This document shows positions 30,628 to 39,392 of a stretch of DNA of 43,171 bases, in pieces. Numbering within the stretch: the stretch's first letter is position 1; every line of letters starts with the position of its first letter. The stretch comes from a virus, in the IMG/VR virus record IMGVR_UViG_3300035698_020838, positions 1 to 43,171 of that record; one strand, given 5' to 3'. The notes below the pieces were generated by a model. That model saw nothing but the letters and a program-made list of their open reading frames with translations, was not told where the DNA came from and searched no databases. Position numbers and translations under genes: made by a program.

Positions 30628-33415
30628 AATGGATAAAGCTGGTAAGATTGTGAAGTATCTTAGTTCGTTCTTAATCTTAGTAGTTTTATCTTCATCTATT
30701 TATGTTATGATGCCTGAAAAAGTTAAACTCATAGTGGAGAATACTAACACTAAGTTTTATGTTTGGGAAGAAGATTCTTGGGTTCTCGGTGCAACTGAGT
30801 ACGTGAATCTGTTTGATGGAACAGTTAAGATGAGAGCTAAAGAAAGACAAGTCTATACAATCACCACTGATGATACGACTAAGATTATTCGTCGTTCAGA
30901 ATGGAAAGATAACATTACCACGACTGACACTTACACTTTTAACAGTTTAATATCTGACGTTAAAAAAGTTCCTTTAAACCACACAGTTCAATGCGTTAAT
31001 TGTCAGGGTAAAATAGTTCATTTCGAGTATCGAGACATAGAATACCTCGGTGTTACTAGGGCTGCTATTAGTCCTGAAAGCTTTGGTCATAACATGATGG
31101 TTGAATGGACTAAGAATAATGGTTTTATGTGGGCTAAGCTTTACCAACAAAAAGTTGCTAGTGATAAACTAATCATTCGTTACAGAGCTTTAACTAGTGA
31201 TGAGACTTATGCTGTGAGGTTATTTGATCCTCCTGATTTAATACTAGCAAATTTTAATAAGAGTATATTCGTTGAGCTTGGAAGCATAATCAATGTTACA
31301 GCTAATTTATCTGGTGAAACTATATGTGTGGATGTGGATCATCCTTTGTACGGTGTGAATTATAGTTGTGCATCTGATAGTACGAGTTTTAATTTGAATG
31401 TGACTTACTTTCAAAAAATTGTTTTCAATGATTCAACTAGCGAGATTAACAAATCTTTCGTTGGACCTCAAAACCAAACTGTTTGGATTAATAGTCATCA
31501 ATACGATGGATTGGTTAATGCCACTATTAACTTGACAGGTCATTCTTACAGTGGAACTTTCCCTGAAGGAGTAAAGATTTATATTAATGGTAGTCTTAGC
31601 AACAATGTAGGGTTATTGTTTAATAGTAGTGGAGGACAACTTAGCGAGTTTAATGATTCAACTACTTCTAAGAGGATTAATTGGAGTAGTGCTAGTAGTA
31701 AAGAAATAGCTTATCTTAGACTTCCTTCAACAGCTAATATTACTGGTGTTGTTATGAGTTTGAATGGTTCGAACAATTATGCAGAAACTTTTGGTTTCCC
31801 TGATAATCCTTTCGTAGTAATAGGTGCTGACGCAATAAATATTCATGAGTTAGAAATAACTAATCATAATTCTACTATCCTTAATTTCACTAATCCTTTT
31901 AATGAAGAGGAACAATGGGTTTTATACACTAGTAATTCCTCTAATTATGATACTGATAGAGCATTAATTTATAAGACTCTTTTCTATGGAACTATAGGGG
32001 CTAATTACACTGCTAATTCTACTAACTTAGAAAACGTATCTGATTGGAGAACTAGTGATTTAAGAGATATTCATAAGAGTGGACATCTAAGAAAATGGAG
32101 TGCTTCAGGAAACGTTTTTAACGATAATGCTACAACCGTTGGAACTTTTAGTAATACTTCAAGTCAAAACACTGATGTTTCTGTGTGGTCATGGGTGGAT
32201 GGAGGAACTCAAACCACTGGTGATAATACTTATTGGAAAGGAGAACTATCTTTTCCTGTTGGAACAATTGTTAATACTGCTACAGGTGATAGTGGTGGTG
32301 GAGTTACGATTAGTGAAATGGGTACTAATACTACTGCTGACCAACAAGATTTTCCTGTGAATATTCGAGCTCTAGCTATATGTACTAATAGTGGTGATGT
32401 TGCAACTAGTGGAAGTGTTCGTGCAGTGATATTGTATGATGGAACTATTAGTTGGGATTATGTTGGTAATAAAGCTCCAGGAGTAAATACTTCTACAGAT
32501 TTCTTAGTTGATGAATCTATACCTGTGTTTAGTCTTTGGAGTAATTTCTCTGTTCAAGATGCTTGGATTGAAGTTGGACAAGTGGATGGTACTCGTGAGT
32601 GGAATTATACTGGTAGCTTTGATGGTCAAACTACTACCATGAATAATTTTTCAACTCAAATTAATACTTACCTTGCTAGTTGTGTGGCTGATGAAGATGG
32701 GTTCTGCGATGTGCCTATCACTGGTTATAGTAGTGCTTATGGTGAATTAGAAATGTATGAGTTAGAGGTTAATTATACTTATAGTCCTAACCCAATAGTT
32801 TTATCTAACAGTTTAATATCTAGCTTCTTAAACAGTTCTGTTAATGAATCAAATATTCCTATCACTCTTGAAACCACTAGTAATGGAACAATTCAAATTA
32901 ATGGTTTAGATTATCGTTATGCAGGAGGAAATGACACTATACTCATAACTGCTCATAAACCTGATTATTCTACTAATACTTCTTGGTACATTTATTATCG
33001 TTATAGCTTTTGGGATTATAGTTTCCCTAACAACGTGGATTACTTAGAAGTTATACCTCGTTCTCCAACTGCTAAGAACGTGACTCCTTTCGGTCAAACA
33101 ACTACTAGGCCAATCTTAAACTTATCATTCCTAAACTATGATAGTGGCACTGCTAACTTCAGCATTTACACTAATGAGTCTAATAGCTGTATAAACATTA
33201 CTTTCAGCACTGATAGTTCTAAAGCTAATGGATCATTATTAGTTAATAGTTCTTGGATTAATTATCTTTCAAGCGTGGATTACTTGGAGGAAAAAGGTTT
33301 ATGGTTATGGGCAGACTTTAACTGTAATTATACTACTTGGCGTTGGTGGAGTCCAGACTGGAGTTTTAGAGCTTGTTGTGAAGGATGTGATGTTTGTGAT
33401 ACAGGGGTGACATAA
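30620..33415 (+). CDS. Sequon-rich surface glycoprotein in the tail module, 931 residues
   Basis: Start MFKMDK, then one hydrophobic segment (about 11-30, YLSSFLILVVLSSSIYVMM) that reads as signal peptide or anchor. The rest is extracellular-type beta sequence with many NxS/T sites (NLS, NDS, NKS, NGS, NHS) and few Cys until the end (CCEGCDVCDTG). It resembles DPANN secreted proteins. It sits between the distal tail and hub genes, where a receptor-binding or baseplate protein is expected, but the Sec signal implies export. It may coat the tail tip from outside or mark the host surface. Confidence 0.75.
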   Translation: MFKMDKAGKIVKYLSSFLILVVLSSSIYVMMPEKVKLIVENTNTKFYVWEEDSWVLGATEYVNLFDGTVKMRAKERQVYTITTDDTTKIIRRSEWKDNITTTDTYTFNSLISDVKKVPLNHTVQCVNCQGKIVHFEYRDIEYLGVTRAAISPESFGHNMMVEWTKNNGFMWAKLYQQKVASDKLIIRYRALTSDETYAVRLFDPPDLILANFNKSIFVELGSIINVTANLSGETICVDVDHPLYGVNYSCASDSTSFNLNVTYFQKIVFNDSTSEINKSFVGPQNQTVWINSHQYDGLVNATINLTGHSYSGTFPEGVKIYINGSLSNNVGLLFNSSGGQLSEFNDSTTSKRINWSSASSKEIAYLRLPSTANITGVVMSLNGSNNYAETFGFPDNPFVVIGADAINIHELEITNHNSTILNFTNPFNEEEQWVLYTSNSSNYDTDRALIYKTLFYGTIGANYTANSTNLENVSDWRTSDLRDIHKSGHLRKWSASGNVFNDNATTVGTFSNTSSQNTDVSVWSWVDGGTQTTGDNTYWKGELSFPVGTIVNTATGDSGGGVTISEMGTNTTADQQDFPVNIRALAICTNSGDVATSGSVRAVILYDGTISWDYVGNKAPGVNTSTDFLVDESIPVFSLWSNFSVQDAWIEVGQVDGTREWNYTGSFDGQTTTMNNFSTQINTYLASCVADEDGFCDVPITGYSSAYGELEMYELEVNYTYSPNPIVLSNSLISSFLNSSVNESNIPITLETTSNGTIQINGLDYRYAGGNDTILITAHKPDYSTNTSWYIYYRYSFWDYSFPNNVDYLEVIPRSPTAKNVTPFGQTTTRPILNLSFLNYDSGTANFSIYTNESNSCINITFSTDSSKANGSLLVNSSWINYLSSVDYLEEKGLWLWADFNCNYTTWRWWSPDWSFRACCEGCDVCDTGVT

Positions 33416-33417
33416 AT

Positions 33418-34887
33418 TTGGTTGTAAGAAATCTTAGAGGTATAACACCTGTAATATGGATTCCTCCTATTTACAGTGCTAATTGGAAGTTACAAGTAGT
33501 TAGGAGTGATGACACAGTTGATGATGTAACCGATAACATTATGAGCTTGGAGATTGAAGATGGTGTGACAGAACACATTGGACGGTTTGAATTCATAATC
33601 CCTAATAGTAGTGAGGGTTACACAGACCTTTGGACTGGTATGGAAGTAGTAAATTTTTATTCTGATTATAGTTCTACAGCTTCCACTCTACGTTTTAGAG
33701 GTCGAATAGAAAAAGTTTCTTATGTTAATAACACTGTCAGGGTTAAAGGTAGAACTGATTCTTTAAAGTTCTTAGAGATAACTGTTACTAAGAACTACGC
33801 TGCTATTGACACAGCAGTTATAGTGAAAGCTTTAGTGGATGCTTACGGTGAAAGTGGCTTTACTTACACTGATGTGCCTGCGACTAGTGGCACTACTCTA
33901 ACAGTTAATTGGTATCAGAAACCTTTCTGGGATTGTATCACTGAGCTGTGCACTGCTTCAGGCTATGATTGTTATGTTGATAACGCTTTAAACTTTCATT
34001 TCTTTGAACAAGGAAGCGTGGTTAATGGTGCTGAAGGAATTGTTCATGAGTATAACTTGTTAGCGATAGGTGACTTCGCTGAAGACATCTTACAAGTTAA
34101 GAATAGGATTATCGTTTATGGTGCTCAAGTGGATGGAATACAAATAATTTATACTGCAGAAGATTCTACTAGTCAAACTAGTTATGGTGTGAGAGAAGAA
34201 ATTCTTAACGATGATAACATGACTAATTATACTCAAGCTCAAGAATACGCTGATTACTTGTTAGCAGATAAAAAGGATCCTCCAATAGTGGGAGAGGTTC
34301 AAGGAACATTACTCGCAACTATTCAGCCTGGGGAAAAGATACGTTTGAGCAGTCCTGAGAATAACCTTCCACCTGCAGAGTACTTGATTATCAGTCATAA
34401 ACACGTCATCAATCAAACTAATTGGGTTACAACCGTTAATGTTCAGAAGGAGACTCGTAAGTTTAGTCATTCTTTAAAGAAGATTATTGAGAGTAATAGT
34501 GATAAGGATGCTACTAGTATTAACCCTGAAGAGATGAGGTTTAGCTACAACTTTTATTATAATTCTGATAGTGGAACTCACTCTGACACTGAGATAACTG
34601 ATGGAGTGTTAAAACTTGCTAGTGGTCAAAGTAGTGGTACTTGGACTAGTGCTACTAGAACTGTTAGCAGTAACCTTAATAGTGCTTACCTAAAACTAAT
34701 CGGTGAAACACTCACAGGAGCAACCATATATGTTTCAGCTGATGATGGTAATAACTGGGAGCTTATAAGTAATAATTCTAAGACTACTTTCAGCTCTAGT
34801 ATAGGATTAAATTTAAAGGTTAAAGTCGAGTTAAGTGATACTAAAACTCAGATTGATAGTCTTGGATTATTGTATAAAACGAATTGA
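33418..34887 (+). CDS. Baseplate hub-like protein, 489 residues
   Basis: TTG start. The first 350 residues resemble hub proteins (gp27/gpD type): KLQVVRSDDTVDDVTDNI, GRFEFIIPNSSEGYTDLW, FRGRIEKVSYVNN, and late YLIISHKHVINQTNWVTTV. A C-terminal module (about 380-485) with DSGTHSDTEITDGVLKLA and ATIYVSADDGNNWELIS looks like a carbohydrate-binding-type sandwich. The hub forms the tail tip around which the baseplate assembles. Confidence 0.68.
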   Translation: MVVRNLRGITPVIWIPPIYSANWKLQVVRSDDTVDDVTDNIMSLEIEDGVTEHIGRFEFIIPNSSEGYTDLWTGMEVVNFYSDYSSTASTLRFRGRIEKVSYVNNTVRVKGRTDSLKFLEITVTKNYAAIDTAVIVKALVDAYGESGFTYTDVPATSGTTLTVNWYQKPFWDCITELCTASGYDCYVDNALNFHFFEQGSVVNGAEGIVHEYNLLAIGDFAEDILQVKNRIIVYGAQVDGIQIIYTAEDSTSQTSYGVREEILNDDNMTNYTQAQEYADYLLADKKDPPIVGEVQGTLLATIQPGEKIRLSSPENNLPPAEYLIISHKHVINQTNWVTTVNVQKETRKFSHSLKKIIESNSDKDATSINPEEMRFSYNFYYNSDSGTHSDTEITDGVLKLASGQSSGTWTSATRTVSSNLNSAYLKLIGETLTGATIYVSADDGNNWELISNNSKTTFSSSIGLNLKVKVELSDTKTQIDSLGLLYKTN

Positions 34888-34902
34888 ACAGGTGATATAA
34901 CT

Positions 34903-35907
34903 ATGGATGAAGTTAAAAAACAAGTATTAATTAATCGTTTGAAGAACCACAAAGAAACATTGGAAGAATTAGCTTCTAAAGTTAAGGTTAAACCTGAAGA
35001 AGTGTTTGAAGCATTACAAGAGTTTCACAATAATAATATCCCTGTCATCACTGGCACATTTAAGAAGCGAATGGAGACTTATTATCATATAAACGTGTTG
35101 CCTGAGATTGGAAATGTTTATACTGTCTCGGAGAAAGATAATAAGATTAGACGTGCAACTATTGGTGCTGCAAGTGACTTTCATTTCGCAAGTTCTTTTC
35201 ATTTACCTCAAGTGTTTCATGATACTATGAACAAGTTGGAGGATAAAGGTATTAACCGAGTGTTCGTTGCTGGTGACGTGGTTGATGGAGTGAATATTTA
35301 CAGGGGCCACTTAGAGAATCTTTTGACTTATAGTATTGAAGGTCAGACTGATATGGCTGCAGAAGCACTTGCTAAACATCCTAACTTGGAGTTTTGGAGT
35401 GTGGCTGGTAACCATGATTATTCTTTTACTAAGATGAATGGTGCAAAACCATTAAGCATCTTGGAGGCTAAGTGTGATAATTTTAAGAACCTTGGCGACT
35501 TAAGGGCTGACGTGGAGATTCATGGTGTTAAGATTAGGTTGATTCATGGTGGGAGTGGTCGGACTTATGCTCGTAGTTATCCTAGTCAAGTGTATCTACG
35601 TGATTTGTTTGGTGGAAGTGAGAAGGAAGAGATTCTTAATATGCCTGACATAATTATTCTTGGACATTACCACACAGTTTATAATGGTAAGGATCATGGT
35701 ATTCACATCATTCAACCTGGTTCTTTTCAGGATGGGGATAATGAGTTTTGTATTCGTAGAGGTTTAACTGGACCGAATGGTTGTTATGCTTTGTCTTTTA
35801 AGTATCAGAATGGTTTGATTGATGAGTTCAGTGCAACTTATTTTCAGCCTAAGAGTAGAGGTTTAGAGAAGGGAAAAGCTTTCCAGGAGACAACGAAGAA
35901 TTATTGA
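34903..35907 (+). CDS. Calcineurin-like metallophosphoesterase with N-terminal helical domain, 334 residues
   Basis: The phosphoesterase motifs are complete: SDFH (D92, H94), AGDVVDG (D125), AGNHD (N170-H171), IHGG and GHYHT. Residues 1-60 form a separate helix-turn-helix-like domain (EELASKVKVKPEEVFEALQE). Family members cleave phosphodiesters in DNA, RNA or nucleotides using two metals; SbcD/Mre11-type nucleases share the motifs. Its place after the hub is unusual. It may process DNA ends or degrade a signalling nucleotide; neither is shown. Confidence 0.82.
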   Translation: MDEVKKQVLINRLKNHKETLEELASKVKVKPEEVFEALQEFHNNNIPVITGTFKKRMETYYHINVLPEIGNVYTVSEKDNKIRRATIGAASDFHFASSFHLPQVFHDTMNKLEDKGINRVFVAGDVVDGVNIYRGHLENLLTYSIEGQTDMAAEALAKHPNLEFWSVAGNHDYSFTKMNGAKPLSILEAKCDNFKNLGDLRADVEIHGVKIRLIHGGSGRTYARSYPSQVYLRDLFGGSEKEEILNMPDIIILGHYHTVYNGKDHGIHIIQPGSFQDGDNEFCIRRGLTGPNGCYALSFKYQNGLIDEFSATYFQPKSRGLEKGKAFQETTKNY

Positions 35908-35909
35908 AG

Positions 35910-36230
35910 ATGACTAAAGTTAGTAATGGTTTGCACAGTAAAGGAATAGAGATGATAGTGAATAAACTAATCAAATCAAAGAAGTACAAACAAATACTCA
36001 CAGAACACAAATACAGTTTTAATGGTGCAGGCGAGATAGATGTACTAGCATTTCATAAGAATGGTTCCGCACACATCTTTGAGTATAAGTGTAATAAGAA
36101 TCTAGGTTGGTTTTTGAAAGCGCATCATCAACTAGTTAGAGCAGAAGAATATGTTCGAAAGTGTTATCCTGTGGATAAAGTGTTAAAGTTTTATGTTGCA
36201 GGTAAAGGTTATTATCAAAAAATAAATTGA
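35910..36230 (+). CDS. PD-(D/E)XK nuclease, resolvase-like, 106 residues
   Basis: The core GEIDVLAFHKNGSAHIFEYK supplies the acidic pair and the E-x-K of the PD-(D/E)XK fold, preceded by a helix with conserved acidic position (KGIEMIVNKLIKSK). Archaeal Holliday junction resolvases and restriction-type enzymes share this layout. A TTG at 35904 overlapping the previous stop is the alternative start. It could resolve replication junctions before packaging, working with the phosphoesterase beside it. Confidence 0.7.
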   Translation: MTKVSNGLHSKGIEMIVNKLIKSKKYKQILTEHKYSFNGAGEIDVLAFHKNGSAHIFEYKCNKNLGWFLKAHHQLVRAEEYVRKCYPVDKVLKFYVAGKGYYQKIN

Positions 36231-36246
36231 TATGGAGGAAAAATAG

Positions 36247-36420
36247 ATGGTTAAAAAAGTTAAATACAATTTTTGGGTTGGTTTGAAGAAGACTGCTAAG
36301 AACGCAGCAATATTTTTGTTGCCTAGCTTGGTTGCTTGGCAGGCTAGTTTGCCTCAAGAGTATGCAGGGTTGGTATCAGTAGTGATTTATTTGATTAAGA
36401 ACTATTGGCAGAATAAGTAG
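36247..36420 (+). CDS. Holin-like two-helix membrane peptide, 57 residues
   Basis: GGAGG is 9 nt before the ATG. A basic N-terminus (MVKKVKYNFWVGLKK) is followed by two hydrophobic segments (about 18-34 and 40-53, YAGLVSVVIYLIKNYW) and a short polar end, the shape of small phage holins. As the last gene of the late block it fits a host-exit role, though archaeal virus lysis factors are poorly known. Confidence 0.55.
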   Translation: MVKKVKYNFWVGLKKTAKNAAIFLLPSLVAWQASLPQEYAGLVSVVIYLIKNYWQNK

Positions 36421-36432
36421 TTGATAGTTTTA

Positions 36433-36442
36433 TTTTTTTTTT
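36433..36442 (+). terminator. T10 terminator of the late block
   Basis: A run of ten T follows the last rightward gene and precedes the converging leftward gene at 36524. It ends the late transcription unit. Confidence 0.65.
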
Positions 36443-36523
36443 ATGCTTATTAGTTTGTTAGGCTTTTGGCGGAGAGAAGCGTGTTTTTTTCTCTTTAATC
36501 CACCCTCCCCCTACGAGAAATCT

Positions 36524-36742
36524 TCATTTTTTTGGTTTTTCTTCGCCAGGGTTTAACTTTTTATCCTCAACTTCTGATTGTTTCTTCTTTTTTTCTTCTG
36601 CAGCATTCAAATGCACATCTATTTGGCTTCTTAAGCTTTGTTCGGAGCTGCTTTTGAATTCCACATCTCCTTTCTTTGTTCCTGTAAATTGTCCGTCTTG
36701 ATAGACTATTTTAAATCCTTTATGTATCCCTATTTTTACCAT
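36524..36742 (-). CDS. Hypothetical 72-residue protein with charged tail
   Basis: CGGAG upstream of the ATG at 36742. A compact N-terminal part (KIGIHKGFKIVYQDGQFTG) looks beta-stranded, and the C-terminal half is Lys/Glu low complexity (AAEEKKKKQSEVEDKK). It is last in the leftward replication block, facing the late block. Family not recognised. Confidence 0.65.
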   Translation of the reverse strand: MVKIGIHKGFKIVYQDGQFTGTKKGDVEFKSSSEQSLRSQIDVHLNAAEEKKKKQSEVEDKKLNPGEEKPKK

Positions 36743-36787
36743 TTTTATTCTTTGTTCTCCGATTTTGTATTTCTAAAAATATTATTA

Positions 36788-36895
36788 CTAAATTATTCTC
36801 TTTTTCAAATAAGTTTCAATATCATATAATCCTTGTAATTCATTAGCATATTTGTTTTTCATAAACAAACTATATTCAAAATCTTGTTTTCTCAT
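36788..36895 (-). CDS. 35-residue hypothetical peptide
   Basis: ATG overlaps the stop of the preceding small ORF as ATGA. Charged/aromatic helix (MRKQDFEYSLFMKNKYANEL). No family seen; the tight overlap is the main support. Confidence 0.4.
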   Translation of the reverse strand: MRKQDFEYSLFMKNKYANELQGLYDIETYLKKRII

Positions 36896-36999
36896 TCTTT
36901 CTTCACTTCCATATATTTATTATGTTCTTCGATATCTTTATCAACATCAACAACCTTACTAAATGATTTAGTTCCACAATAAACTTCAAGTATTTTCAT
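36892..36999 (-). CDS. 35-residue ORF resembling a DNA-methyltransferase N-terminus
   Basis: It begins MKILEVYCGTKSFSKV followed by DVDKDIEEHNKY. The first part resembles the SAM-binding motif at the start of cytosine DNA methyltransferases (L-D/E-L-F-x-G-x-x-S-x-x-K). The rest of such an enzyme is absent. It may be a remnant, or a short protein that only looks similar. Confidence 0.4.
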   Translation of the reverse strand: MKILEVYCGTKSFSKVVDVDKDIEEHNKYMEVKKE

Positions 37000-37084
37000 T
37001 TTAATTCTTTCTTAACTTCCGTTTTTATCTTGTCTTGTTAATTTAAAACCTCTTCTGCAAGACTAACAAAGGAGGATTATTAGT

Positions 37085-37312
37085 TTATAAAGCAACCTGA
37101 TAAACATAGTTACCCTTAAAATCCTTATCACTAAAAATCACTAACCCCTTACGCTTCAAACCAGCCAACACGTTAGCCACATTAGTATAAGACAAACAAA
37201 GCTTTCCTGCTAAGCCAACACAAGTATCACTCTTAAAACATAAAGCTAACACCACCTTCACTTCACGCATAGACAAATGGTTTTCCACTACGAAAGACAA
37301 ACCCTTAATCAT
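37085..37312 (-). CDS. Winged-helix DNA-binding protein, 75 residues
   Basis: I place the start at 37312 (MIKGLSFVV), overlapping the upstream stop as ATGATTAA; a longer start at 37339 is possible. HLSMREVKVVLALCFK, then AGKLCLSYTNVANVLAGLKR (turn and recognition helix), then KGLVIFSDKDFKGNYVYQVA (wing) make a MarR/ArsR-like winged helix. It likely regulates viral promoters such as the palindromes at 6734 or 42852. Confidence 0.7.
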   Translation of the reverse strand: MIKGLSFVVENHLSMREVKVVLALCFKSDTCVGLAGKLCLSYTNVANVLAGLKRKGLVIFSDKDFKGNYVYQVAL

Positions 37313-38090
37313 TTTCTTTGTATTTCTCCAATGACTCACAAGCCATCACGTAACCACCCTCAGATATTAAACCCTCATCAAGCATGCCCTTAACCTTAGC
37401 TAAACGCTCATCCACCTCAGAAGCACTCATAGTCTTAGAAACAGTTACAGGCTTAGTTCGCTCAAACGACTCTTCAACCTTAGAAGAAAAAGGAGAAGGG
37501 GTTCCCCCCTCAAACTTATTCACATCTTTAATAACAGATGCCTTGTAAGCTTCCTTAACATTCTTTTCGTTCTCCCACTCAAACTCAGCGTCATCAATGT
37601 TTAACTCTGCAAAATTACCCACGTAATCCTCAGGGTTAATGTTTTTTGTGGCGTCAAACTTCCACCCTAGTGCTTTGAACACTTCAGTGATCCTACTATT
37701 AGGGGTGAATGCAGACCTCAAAGTTTTATCTTCTTGTCTGTATTGGTCGTTTAACACTACTGGTAAGAACAAGTCTGTAGTACCATTTTCTCCTTTCGGA
37801 ACGGTTACTACTTCTCCGACTGATAAGGTTTTATCAGCTGCTTTACCTGCTGTTTCATACACTGCGAACATCAAAATTATTTGTGTTCCGTATTTTCCTT
37901 CTGTTTTCTTAGGCTTTATTTCTAGAAGTTTTCCTGCGTAGTAGCCTTTTTCTATCAGGGGTTTCTTGTCGAATGTTGCGATTTTATCGCTTACTGGGTA
38001 TTCCATTGTAGGTGTTCCTCCGTCCATTGTAGGACTATAATTTTTTTTGTTGAACATAATAGGCAGTTTATATAGGTGATTGCCCAGCAC
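37305..38090 (-). CDS. Single-stranded DNA-binding-like protein with SHOCT-like tail, 261 residues
   Basis: GTG start at 38090 with AGGAGG exactly 7 nt upstream. The central part (EKGYYAGKLLEIKPKKTEGK, TQIILMFAVYE) fits an OB-fold-type replication protein, and a long Gly/acidic-rich linker follows. The last 40 residues (EVDERLAKVKGMLDEGLISE, GYVMACESLEKY) match the pattern of a SHOCT domain, which mediates oligomer contacts. Placement next to primase supports a replication role. Codons shift from A/C-ending at the 5' end to G/T-ending at the 3' end. SSB identity is inferred. Confidence 0.55.
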   Translation of the reverse strand: MLGNHLYKLPIMFNKKNYSPTMDGGTPTMEYPVSDKIATFDKKPLIEKGYYAGKLLEIKPKKTEGKYGTQIILMFAVYETAGKAADKTLSVGEVVTVPKGENGTTDLFLPVVLNDQYRQEDKTLRSAFTPNSRITEVFKALGWKFDATKNINPEDYVGNFAELNIDDAEFEWENEKNVKEAYKASVIKDVNKFEGGTPSPFSSKVEESFERTKPVTVSKTMSASEVDERLAKVKGMLDEGLISEGGYVMACESLEKYKEND

Positions 38091-38097
38091 CTTTTAA

Positions 38098-38209
38098 CCT
38101 CCTAAAACTACTGACAGGGTGTCCCCATCGAACACACATCTGTGTTCCCAGCAACCACTGGTACAATACGTCCTAAGGCTAATGGTGTAGCCCTTATAAG
38201 CATCAAATT
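38098..38209 (-). promoter_or_regulatory. Structured GC-rich leader of the SSB-like gene
   Basis: Four short hairpins lie at 38113-38123, 38130-38147 (7-bp stem), 38148-38161 and 38177-38192. GC is 42 of 80 bases at 38113-38192 in a clearly AT-rich genome. It ends directly before the AGGAGG of the SSB-like gene, so it is a candidate regulatory 5' leader. Confidence 0.5.
38108..38203 (-). CDS. 31-residue ORF inside the SSB leader (uncertain)
   Basis: ATG at 38203 reads MLIRATPLALGRIVPVVAGN and eleven more residues with two Cys to a TAG. It could be a leader peptide. High GC and hairpins make an RNA role equally likely. Confidence 0.3.
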   Translation of the reverse strand: MLIRATPLALGRIVPVVAGNTDVCSMGTPCQ

Positions 38210-38230
38210 TTTTTTCTTATAATACTATTA

Positions 38231-38240
38231 GTATATACTT
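38231..38240 (-). promoter_or_regulatory. TATA box upstream of the SSB leader
   Basis: The minus strand reads AAGTATATAC, placing the transcript start near 38209, just before the structured leader. A second TATA-like ATTATAAG lies at about 38218-38225. Confidence 0.45.
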
Positions 38241-38259
38241 ATTTAAATACTTTGTGATT

Positions 38260-39390
38260 TCACTGTCTAGTGCAACCATTACACACACTAATCAAACCAG
38301 TCTCCTTCAAGAAACCCTTAATGTAATCACAACCAAGACGATAATCACGGTTCATCTTATAACGATACTCTATCTCAGTCTCACGAACCTTCAAGCCAGT
38401 TCGAACATTCCAATCCTTAACCATCTCTAATGATCGATCATTACCATAAACCCTTTTAAGCTCATTAAGTAAGATGAACATCGCTCTGTTATGACCATCA
38501 GGCAAATCAGCCTCCAACAATTTTTCTACGCAAGGCTTAACTGTTTGAGGGTTATCACCGTTCAACCACATCTTCAAACTCACTTCTTTCCTCCTAGCTT
38601 TAGCCACACACTTAGAATCATCCAGCCTGGATAAGAACTCTGTTATGAGTTCTTCACAGTTATGAGGCTTGCTTAGATTGATAGGTCCTATCTTAGGGTA
38701 TATCCTGTTCTCCTTGGTTTCATTACAAATATATGGTATAGGTGGTAAGTCTTTAAAACTACTACCTAGATAAGTTTTATATCCTTTCTTGTTCCGACTC
38801 ATCTCACTTCTAATTAGGTGTCTTCCTTTGGCTAGTCCTTCGTCGAATTCTCTTAGCTTCATATCCCAGCAGCTAATCATCTTTCGTCGTAGGTAGGTCA
38901 TAAACTTCTTTACGAACAAAGTTTTATATTTGAATCGTCGTAAGATTTCTTCTTGTAGCTTCATAGGTATGTTTAATAGGCTTTTAAAGTCTAATAAGAC
39001 GTGTATGTGAATACTTTTGCTTCCAGAGTAGTAGTAAGAGGGTTTGAACCCTTTACCTTCTAATATGGCTCCTATGAGCCTTGTGGCTTCATAGTTTTCT
39101 TCGTAGGTAGGGTAATCGCTTTCAACTATTACCTCGTTAGGCAAGATAGATCTGTGGATGTCGTAGGCATACATTATGTCTTCTCCTGTTAGTTTATCGA
39201 AGGAAGTCCATTTAGTCCATTTATCACTGTCGTCCTTGTCTTTGAAGCTTAGTACTAGTTCTAATCCACATAACTGGTTTAGTGTCCATAGGTGTTTGTA
39301 TCGTTGCACACTTATGCCTAGTTCGTTGTTTCCTTTTCCTAGGATGTAGTCGTAGCTTTCCCAGTCTTTGTGTGGTGTTGCTTGAAACAT
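38260..39390 (-). CDS. Archaeo-eukaryotic primase (PriS-like), 376 residues
   Basis: I use the ATG at 39390 (MFQATPHKDW). Likely catalytic motifs are IVESDYP (E90, D92; metal binding), the histidine motif SGSKSIHIH (122-130) and the later LIRSEMSRNKKGYK segment that matches the third AEP motif. The last residues hold CNGC, half of a possible zinc site. It would make RNA or DNA primers with the MCM-like helicase and SSB-like protein around it. Codons run from A/C-ending to G/T-ending along the gene. Confidence 0.82.
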   Translation of the reverse strand: MFQATPHKDWESYDYILGKGNNELGISVQRYKHLWTLNQLCGLELVLSFKDKDDSDKWTKWTSFDKLTGEDIMYAYDIHRSILPNEVIVESDYPTYEENYEATRLIGAILEGKGFKPSYYYSGSKSIHIHVLLDFKSLLNIPMKLQEEILRRFKYKTLFVKKFMTYLRRKMISCWDMKLREFDEGLAKGRHLIRSEMSRNKKGYKTYLGSSFKDLPPIPYICNETKENRIYPKIGPINLSKPHNCEELITEFLSRLDDSKCVAKARRKEVSLKMWLNGDNPQTVKPCVEKLLEADLPDGHNRAMFILLNELKRVYGNDRSLEMVKDWNVRTGLKVRETEIEYRYKMNRDYRLGCDYIKGFLKETGLISVCNGCTRQ

Positions 39391-39392
39391 TT

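Noticed and set aside
38113-38192. Possible tRNA on the minus strand (GTTCGAT resembling a T-loop)
   Set aside because: No 7-bp acceptor stem, the would-be T-arm has the wrong loop size, and no anticodon arm is seen; a structured mRNA leader fits better.
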